Below the pieces are notes generated by a model. It did not search any database and was not told where the DNA came from. It saw only the letters and a list, made by a program, of their open reading frames with translations. Positions 57,886-64,000 of a DNA stretch of 64,000 nt are shown in pieces. Origin of the DNA: Aspergillus flavus (lineage: Eukaryota > Ascomycota > Eurotiomycetes > Eurotiales > Aspergillaceae). Each line of letters opens with the position of its first letter. Position 1 is the first letter of the stretch. The stretch spans positions 248,001-312,000 of the forward strand of contig NC_092407.1 in the NCBI RefSeq assembly GCF_009017415.1. The letters run 5' to 3'. The position numbers and the translations under genes were made by a program.

Positions 57886-59337
57886 ATGGCCCGAAACTCA
57901 AACAATAGAGTTCTATTCGTGTGGATCACCACCATTATTTACTTGTTCGGTAGCATCCTCGCCGAACCGGTTCAATACTGCAAATATGGATACAAGGGAA
58001 AGGAAGAAGATGGCGATGTGGACTTTTGCATGGCCGTCGCCATGCACGAGAACCGATCTTCGAATGCCTACGACATGTACTTGTCTATGACTGTCACGCG
58101 AGCATCGGATCTTGGGTGGACTGCGATCGGGACTGGTTCCGTGATGGCCGGATCGTTAATGACCATCGTCTACGGCGAACCTCTTACCGGAGAGCCTCCA
58201 GTTGTTAGCATAAGAACGGCAGCTGCACATCATCAGCCCAAACCAATAACCCAAGAACAAGCCGGGGGGGCAGATGTTCGGGTCCTTCAAGCAGAATGGC
58301 GGGCTATCAATGAAGACGGCACGCTGACCACCCTATCATCCTCTTCATATGCGTATGTCGCTGAAGTGAGTCTCGTCTGCTATTCCTGTAATCTGTGGCC
58401 GGCAAAAGGGAGCGGCAGCAGTAAAATATCTGCAACGGCAACGTCCCTCCCCTGGATCTGGGCATGGAACGGGGATCAGGAGATCTCTGCACTCTCCGAC
58501 GATGCCCATCTCAACGGACACAGGCACCGTCGCGGAAACGGTGGTTGGGGTGAGTTCTATGTCGACATGGCACGGTCCCTTAGTACTGTTGAGAACCCTC
58601 CACCTGTTCCATCAATACAACCTGGGGTCCGCACTCTAGGAACCTCCGATACACCCACAGACAGGAGTAAAAAGTCCACACTGTTTAGTAGAGGGACTAT
58701 ACATGGTTTTCTGATGGGGATGGCATTTCTAGTTATCTTCCCGCTGGGGGTGTTAGCAATGCGCTCGCAATCTAGCAAGTCATTCAAATACCACTGGATC
58801 ATCCAGCTCATCGCCTCCCTCTGCACTGGCGCAGGAGCCATTATCGGTATCGTCATGAGCCGAGGGTCATTCAACTCCCCTCACCAGGTAGCCGGACTGC
58901 TGGTATCAGGTATACTTGGTCTCCAAGGTTTTCTCGGATGGAGACACCATGTAATTTTTCTCCGAGTCAGACACCGAACCTGGATCTCGCATGCCCACAT
59001 TTGGACCGGAAGACTTATTATGATCGTGGGCTGGGCGAACTTCCTTAGTGGGATGATCTTTGTAGCGACAGGCCAGTTCTGGATCATCCTGGTGTCTGCG
59101 GTTATTGTGGGAGAGATTGTCGGCCTTACCTTCTGGGTTTGGACCTGTAATAGGCGCAAGTCGCGCAAATCCACTCTGGAGACGGCAGAACCGGATGTTT
59201 CATGGCGAGGCGAGCGCGACGGGGAATATTTCGCGGTAAGTGAAGATGAGGAGACGGAAATGAACGAAATGGGTGAGCATGACAAGCATGAGAGTAGTCC
59301 GTATGACCCCATGCTTCCCCGACATGGCTCGCATTAA
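57886..59337 (+). CDS. Secreted DOMON-cytochrome b561 membrane protein
   Basis: Single exon, 483 residues from ATG 57886, whose context (CACAATGGC) is better than the ATG at 57871. A signal peptide (VLFVWITTIIYLFGSILA) leads to a DOMON domain of the cellobiose-dehydrogenase-cytochrome type (about 25-215: CMAVAMHENRSS, DLGWTAIGTGSVMAGSLM). The C-terminal half has five hydrophobic helices with the b561 histidines in TIHGFLM, FKYHWIIQ, SPHQVAG and SHAHIWTGR. The tail is acidic and cytosolic. Such proteins pass electrons across the membrane to outside acceptors such as iron or secreted oxidases; in fungi the role is mostly inferred from the domains. The key Met and His heme ligands of the DOMON part appear present. 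Confidence 0.9.
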   Translation: MARNSNNRVLFVWITTIIYLFGSILAEPVQYCKYGYKGKEEDGDVDFCMAVAMHENRSSNAYDMYLSMTVTRASDLGWTAIGTGSVMAGSLMTIVYGEPLTGEPPVVSIRTAAAHHQPKPITQEQAGGADVRVLQAEWRAINEDGTLTTLSSSSYAYVAEVSLVCYSCNLWPAKGSGSSKISATATSLPWIWAWNGDQEISALSDDAHLNGHRHRRGNGGWGEFYVDMARSLSTVENPPPVPSIQPGVRTLGTSDTPTDRSKKSTLFSRGTIHGFLMGMAFLVIFPLGVLAMRSQSSKSFKYHWIIQLIASLCTGAGAIIGIVMSRGSFNSPHQVAGLLVSGILGLQGFLGWRHHVIFLRVRHRTWISHAHIWTGRLIMIVGWANFLSGMIFVATGQFWIILVSAVIVGEIVGLTFWVWTCNRRKSRKSTLETAEPDVSWRGERDGEYFAVSEDEETEMNEMGEHDKHESSPYDPMLPRHGSH

Positions 59338-59705
59338 ATTTGCAGTGGGACGCTTGTCCCGCTGTCTAACTAGTAGGGGGAATGCTATAAGATCCTAATA
59401 TGGCGAAACGAACGTTAGTATCCGAGAAGAGACATAAGAATGATACTCTCCTATTCTTTCAACAAACCTGTCACAAGTTGTATCTAGCAACTCCCTAATT
59501 TGAACCAAAGATTCTTCAACTTGTCACGGTCTCTATATTATTCCTCCCATAGTAAACGCAACCGTGACCTATAAGTGCAATGTTATATTAGCTATATACA
59601 CAGACCAAGGCTCATCGTATACCTCCTCGACCTTCAAACCCAAATAACGACAACTCCTCAAATTAGCTTCTACATACCAATATCTACATTCCAACACTCA
59701 CAACC
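59338..59705. other. Intergenic, 3' flanks of convergent genes
   Basis: 368 bases. No gene seen. Confidence 0.5.
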
Positions 59706-60747
59706 CTAAATCCCACCCCTCAACTCAAACTGCTGATCAACAACATCCCCAACCATACTCTCCAACCCCCTAAACACAATCCCCAACTCCCTCTCCGCCC
59801 TCCCCGCATCAACCCTATACCCAACCCCATCACCACCACCCTTCAACCCAAACCCAACCCCCGGATACCTCCCCTCCAAAAACCGCCTAACATCCCCCCA
59901 AGACCTCGTCTCCGCCGCCAACAAATACGACCTAAACCCCTTCACACCATCATCCAGAACCTTTACATGCGCATCCGCAACATCATCAACATGCACGCCA
60001 TTGAACTGCGGGAAGCTCGGCGTCTCGGAAAAGAGAGATTGGAAGAGCCCGCCGCAGGATCCGCTGAGTTGATCGGCGGTTTCCTGGACGAGACTGCGGC
60101 CGTAGACGAAGACGGGGTGAAGGGTTATTATGTCGAAGGTCGGGGAGTTGGTGGAGTGGAAGTCGAGGGTGACTTTATGGGCGGCGAGTTTACTAGCGTG
60201 GTATTGGGCCATTGGGGGGAGGGTTGGAATTGTCGAATCTGGGGGGAGGGTATAGTTTATTTCGTTGTCCTCTGTTCTTTCTATTAGTTTCTTTTGGGTT
60301 GTGTGATAGGGGGGAAATCTTGGAGGGGACCTTACCTCTAACGACCAGTCCATCCTTAAGCTCTCCCAATGAAACTAGCGATAGTACAGATCCTGTAACA
60401 ACCACCTTCTTAATACTCGGTACCTTCGCCGCAGACTCCAAGATAGCCACCGTTCCTCGCCTAGCAGGAGTAACCAGATCACCACTACCAGGCTTGGGCA
60501 ATGGAGACGCCAGATGCAAAACATATTCCACACCCTGCAATGCCTCATCAAAGCATCCAGAGGCGGTGATATCCGGTACAACCACAAACTCCAATTGCTT
60601 CTCATAGTCGGCAAAGATACGACGCAGCTTGTCAGCCTGTTCCTCGCGACGGATGGCGAGACGAGCGCGGTAGCCCGCTTGCAGAACGCGCAGGGCGACC
60701 TGGGAGCCGATAAAGCCTGTCGCGCCGGTGATGAGGGTTAGGGCCAT
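59706..60747 (-). CDS. NAD(P)-dependent reductase, extended SDR (dihydroflavonol reductase-like)
   Basis: Two exons: 60747-60336 and 60280-59706, summing to 987 bases and 328 residues. The intron is 55 bases. The Rossmann start is LITGATGFIGSQVALRVL; VEYVLHLASPLP and KKVVVTGSVLSLVS follow; the catalytic pair is YHASK (Tyr-x-x-x-Lys). LHPVFVYGRSL and FNGVHVDDVADAHV are typical of the DFR/cinnamoyl-CoA reductase/3-beta-HSD branch. It reduces a carbonyl on a small molecule; the substrate is unknown. The end of the gene is unusually C-rich on the plus strand (59700-59900), which reflects a Gly/Val/Arg-rich tail. A 12-base inverted repeat lies about 145 bases upstream of the ATG. Confidence 0.88.
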
Positions 60748-60892
60748 GGTGGGTTGTGTTTTTGATATTGATGTTTGGCTAATAGGGGTAGTAGATATAA
60801 TGCGTTGGAAAACATGGAATGCTTTGTACTATTTATTATTCTATTTGTTCTTTCTATGCTGTTCTTTGCGCTGACAAACGGTGGTTCTTTTT

Positions 60893-60928
60893 GTGATCAT
60901 TAATTCTGTGAGTCTGATTAATGATCAC
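60893..60928. promoter_or_regulatory. 12-base inverted repeat upstream of reductase gene
   Basis: GTGATCATTAAT (60893-60904) and ATTAATGATCAC (60917-60928) are perfect reverse complements separated by 12 bases. A third copy of GTGATCATTAAT occurs at 61102-61113, and CTGACAAAC precedes both plus-oriented copies. It could be a dimer-binding operator or part of a small repeat element. Confidence 0.5.
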
Positions 60929-61538
60929 TAGAGTGGTTATCGGGTTCTGACCTCTTCTCTGGAATTATCAAGTCAGCAGAAAAATAGTAAGGCTGTCTGG
61001 TTGAACGCCTTAAGTTAAATCTTTTAAAAGTATAAATTGACCAGTAGTATTGCGTTGATTTTGTATATATGTGGCATGTTTTGTTTGTGCACTGACAAAC
61101 TGTGATCATTAATCAGTCAACAGCCGAATCTTGATCGGCAAATGTGTTTGGTTTAGTGATAAAGAGCTATGACGTTATGCCCAGTCCAGATGTCTAACCA
61201 AATCTATGGAAACCGGGGTATCCGATGCTCCACACAAGCTTAATCTCTTAAAATATCTTGAGGGATTAGGACTGGTCCGATGTGTAGCCCTAACTACTGC
61301 ATTGGGATAAGAATATTTCATACTTATGAGGATTAGTGATCAATAACCATAACCTCGGATCGTCTCCGCATTCAGGGTTGTATCAGTATAGACTATAGAC
61401 AGAACAATGCGGTTCACTACAGCGGAAGGTCTTTATAAATAAATTCATAAGTACAATGTCTTGACAACTAAGTCATCATCTTCATAACTTTACTAATATA
61501 TACAAGATCCATACTCCACGAGCAAAGCCATCAACGAA
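60929..61538. other. Promoter-proximal intergenic DNA of divergent reductase and MBL genes
   Basis: The genes at 60747 (-) and 61539 (+) diverge over 791 bases. AT-rich; no gene seen. Confidence 0.5.
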
Positions 61539-62414
61539 ATGTCCTCCCTCCGCGCAGCCGTATACATCGCCCCACCAACTCCCTTCAAAACACCTGGAAA
61601 AGGAAGCGGCGGTGGTCTCTGGTCCCCCATTTCCTGTACCCTGGTCTACTCGGCCACCGAGGCCGTGCTGGTGGACACGCCCATCACCATCAAACAGACG
61701 CAGGACCTGATCGCCTGGATCGACCGCATCGCGCCGAAGCGGAAGCTGTCATACATTTATATCACGCACGGTCATGGCGATCACTTCTTCGGTCTTCCAC
61801 TACTGCTTCAGCGCTTCCCAGAGGCGAAGCCGGTGGCTACGGCCGCCACAGTGCAGCATATGAAGCAGCAGGTCGAGGAGAAGAACTATCAGACACAATG
61901 GGAATCGCGATTCCCGGGAGAGATCGCGAGACCATTCGTCTTGGCGCAGCCGCTGCCGGAAAGCAATGAGTTTAAGCTGCAGGACAGATGGCTTTTCCAG
62001 GCTATCGAGGTTGGCCACTCGGACACTTACGATTCCACCGCGTTGTGGGTCCCCGACCTGCGACTGGCCGTTTGTGGAGATGTAGTGTATGGGCAGGTAC
62101 ACCAAATGCTGTTTGAGGCTAATACCACCGCCAAGCGCGAGGAGTGGATTAGAGCGGTGGAGAAGATCGAAGCTCTGGATCCATTGTATGTGGTACCTGG
62201 CCATTGCCAGGAGGGAGAGGTTTTGGGCCGCTGGCACCTCGCCAACACAAAGCAGTATATCAGAGATTTTGCGAAAGTGCTAGAGAAGAAGCCGAAGTCT
62301 CCTAGGGAAATTGTGGAAGCGATGACCAAGCTGTATCCCGATCGATACAACACTGGTGCACTTATAATGGGTGCTATGGGCTATTTTCAGGCATTAAAGG
62401 AATCTCGAATTTGA
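61539..62414 (+). CDS. Metallo-beta-lactamase-fold hydrolase
   Basis: Single exon, 291 residues. The zinc motif HGHGDH is at residues 77-82, the standard HxHxDH. Later ligands are likely the His in EVGHSDTYDS, the Asp of AVCGDVVYG and the His of VVPGHCQEG, in the expected order. There is no signal peptide. It has extra C-terminal helices (LEKKPKSPREIVEAMTKLYPDRY) common in fungal and bacterial hydrolases of this type, which act on lactones, thioesters or similar bonds. The promoter is shared with the reductase gene upstream, so the two may act on related molecules, but nothing in the sequence proves it. Confidence 0.9.
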   Translation: MSSLRAAVYIAPPTPFKTPGKGSGGGLWSPISCTLVYSATEAVLVDTPITIKQTQDLIAWIDRIAPKRKLSYIYITHGHGDHFFGLPLLLQRFPEAKPVATAATVQHMKQQVEEKNYQTQWESRFPGEIARPFVLAQPLPESNEFKLQDRWLFQAIEVGHSDTYDSTALWVPDLRLAVCGDVVYGQVHQMLFEANTTAKREEWIRAVEKIEALDPLYVVPGHCQEGEVLGRWHLANTKQYIRDFAKVLEKKPKSPREIVEAMTKLYPDRYNTGALIMGAMGYFQALKESRI

Positions 62415-63036
62415 GATTGATGTATGTTACATTGGTTTATGAAGTTGAAGTAATCTCAATCGGAGCTAGTTACACTGAATCTGTAGCTGCTCACTGGAGA
62501 CTGAAGACGGCCTCTAGGGGACTGTCCCTGGAGCATGCAGCATAGCACACAATGTATTCTGATAAATACTCAGTGGCAGTCCATTAACTGCAGAGCAACT
62601 GTGCCTGTGACGTCGAGTAGCGACCAAAGCATCCTCCGCTTTGACAGCCCCACCCTAAGCCAACCAGGACTGGTTGTGCTCGTGCGTATATCGTTCACTT
62701 GGCATATCTGTGACATAGACAGATGGGTATCTGATTCTAACATGAATACCTGAAGGGATTGGTGAGGCTATGTGCCATTTACTCAATGCCACACGCTGAC
62801 CCGCTCTCCAGGAGCAACGGATATCATGTTTTGTGGAGGCGCCGGACGATATGTTTGCAGCGGTCCACAGTTAAGAATTCGGGTATCGAAACGACAATCA
62901 TAAAGCATAAAACTGATGTTGGGAGAGTTTGGTATTAATTACTTCTCGGAGCGTTCATGTCCATACCGAGGCGCGCAGAGCATTGTCTACATCGGAGCGT
63001 CGGAATCCCGGTGTGCGCCCCAAACATATGCCTCTA
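62415..63036. other. Intergenic, no gene seen
   Basis: 622 bases between convergent genes. One 72-codon frame (62535-62753) is not called. Confidence 0.5.
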
Positions 63037-64000
63037 CTAATCAGAGCTGTTACCTAAATTAGAGACTCGACTCGATAAAAAAGGAAACCAAGGGCCTTAC
63101 TTTGCGTGAAACGGGTAACGTTAATGGCCGTCCGTGACGACTTTCGGTCCGTTTCTGAAGGGGCAGAGGAGAACAGAAGCACTCCTTTCTCGCGCAGATA
63201 ACCCGCCAAGTCTTGCATGTCAAACCAATCTCCCTCCATTTCCTTTCTGATGTCGGGTGAAAACCGCGCGAGAGGATCGTGGATCGTGGTCCATTGCTGG
63301 TATCGGCATAAAGGCCTTTCACCTTCCTGAGGTTGGCCGGTGGATCGTACATAGTGGGTGCCAGCACCCCCAAGTTTGAAGAACGGGACCCCCGCATAGC
63401 ATTCTTCTAATCGTTTCTGGCTCAATTTAGCGTGCAACAATGCTTCGAATGCTGCAGTCAGATGAGGGCGGTCCATGAGTGTGAAAAGGAACCGGAACGG
63501 TCGTTCTATGCGAGACATAGGAACGGACGGATTCGAGAGCACCAAGTACCCTTGATATACACAAGCCAGGTGTAATTGTTCGATGAAAAGAGGAATATCC
63601 ATAGCAGATGGCTCTAATGGCTCGGACAGGGGAGGGGAAATAGGCTTTGATGGTCCACTCTCGGGGGGAGTGGTCTGTTCGGCATGAGTACTCGGGCTCG
63701 TATTTTGATCTGTTGGCGTACCGTCCGGTCCCGCTGAACTTGACGTGGTTTCCTCGCCGTGCGATGATGTATCCGGGCTCTCGGGTTCGCCATCCTTGCT
63801 GGCCTCCTTTGCCAACGCCAAACATGTTTGCACTGTATCGCGTAAATGGCTCGCGATGTCGGGATGCGAGGAGAGAGCCCCCGATTGGACCAGATTATCG
63901 CTGAAGGAAACGACTGCCGAGCTCATTTTCTCCAATGTCGCTTCCAATTGAGAGATACGACCCTTGAGGGAGGTGATGTTGGCTTCCTTACGTGAACGGT
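63037..64000 (-). CDS. bZIP transcription factor, partial (N-terminus beyond window edge)
   Basis: The frame is open to base 64000 and codes RSRKEANITSLKGRISQLEA at the edge: the end of a bZIP basic region followed by leucine heptads (L-K-G-R-I-S-Q-L, then LEKM). A Ser/Pro/Thr-rich linker follows, then helical segments (MDIPLFIEQLHLACVYQGYL, RFLFTLMDRPHLTAAFEAL) that I take as the C-terminal domain of fungal bZIP factors of this kind. A likely last intron (GTAAGG at about 63101, acceptor before 63053) moves the end to FTQSNSSD with a stop at 63037-63039; reading through the intron would end at 63054 instead. Target genes are unknown. Confidence 0.8.

Noticed and set aside
1..64000. CRISPR array, rRNA, tRNA, intact transposon or telomere repeat
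   Set aside because: No regularly spaced repeats, no GTTCGA-type tRNA arm in context, no transposase motifs and only isolated CCCTAA-like words were found by eye; faint or decayed elements could be missed.

Overview
The window is a 64 kb piece of a filamentous ascomycete genome, most likely a Eurotiomycete such as Aspergillus or a relative. Evidence for this: short introns of about 47 to 117 bases with GT...AG ends and CTAAC/CTAAT-type branch sites, fungal Zn2Cys6 and bZIP regulators, a GPI-anchored family 16 glucanase, a bifunctional fungal-type diterpene cyclase, and no bacterial operons. I cannot name the species. Where genes have introns I joined exons by hand. For most of them the joined exons sum to a multiple of three, which supports the models; the RNA itself was not available.

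Region 1 (1-18.1 kb). A partial deaminase is cut by the left edge. An F-box gene follows, then a candidate diterpene biosynthetic cluster: GGPP synthase (5.1-6.2 kb), a P-loop sulfotransferase-like protein with a membrane tail (7.1-7.9 kb), a cytochrome P450 (9.0-10.8 kb), a bifunctional copalyl diphosphate/kaurene-type synthase (11.4-14.4 kb), a second F-box-like gene and a Zn2Cys6 regulator (16.3-18.0 kb). The expected logic is: GGPP synthase makes the C20 substrate, the cyclase protonates and cyclises it in two steps, and the P450 and possibly the sulfotransferase-like enzyme decorate the product. The regulator shows signs of an indel that may be bypassed by splice-site choice.

Region 2 (18.1-29.5 kb). 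This is a sugar-uptake and breakdown unit: an MFS sugar transporter divergent from a GH35/DUF5597-type glycosidase. A GNAT acetyltransferase, a decayed second copy of the glycosidase 3' end, a conserved fungal protein, a long hairpin, a small cysteine-rich secreted protein and a carboxylesterase pseudogene follow.

Region 3 (31.5-39.8 kb). An O-methyltransferase and an NRPS-like A-T-R carboxylate reductase lie 3.4 kb apart and may belong to one small secondary-metabolite locus.

Region 4 (40-64 kb). Mostly secreted, membrane and redox proteins: GPI-anchored GH16 glucanase, two adjacent enzymes both ending in the peroxisomal signal SKL (enoyl-CoA hydratase and SDR), a secreted HExxH metalloprotease, a Gly/His-rich repeat protein, an OPT-family transporter, a small secreted protein, a DOMON-cytochrome b561 protein, an NAD(P)-dependent reductase, a metallo-beta-lactamase-fold hydrolase and a bZIP factor cut by the right edge. 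Long AT-rich spacers separate these genes, which fits an accessory part of the genome.
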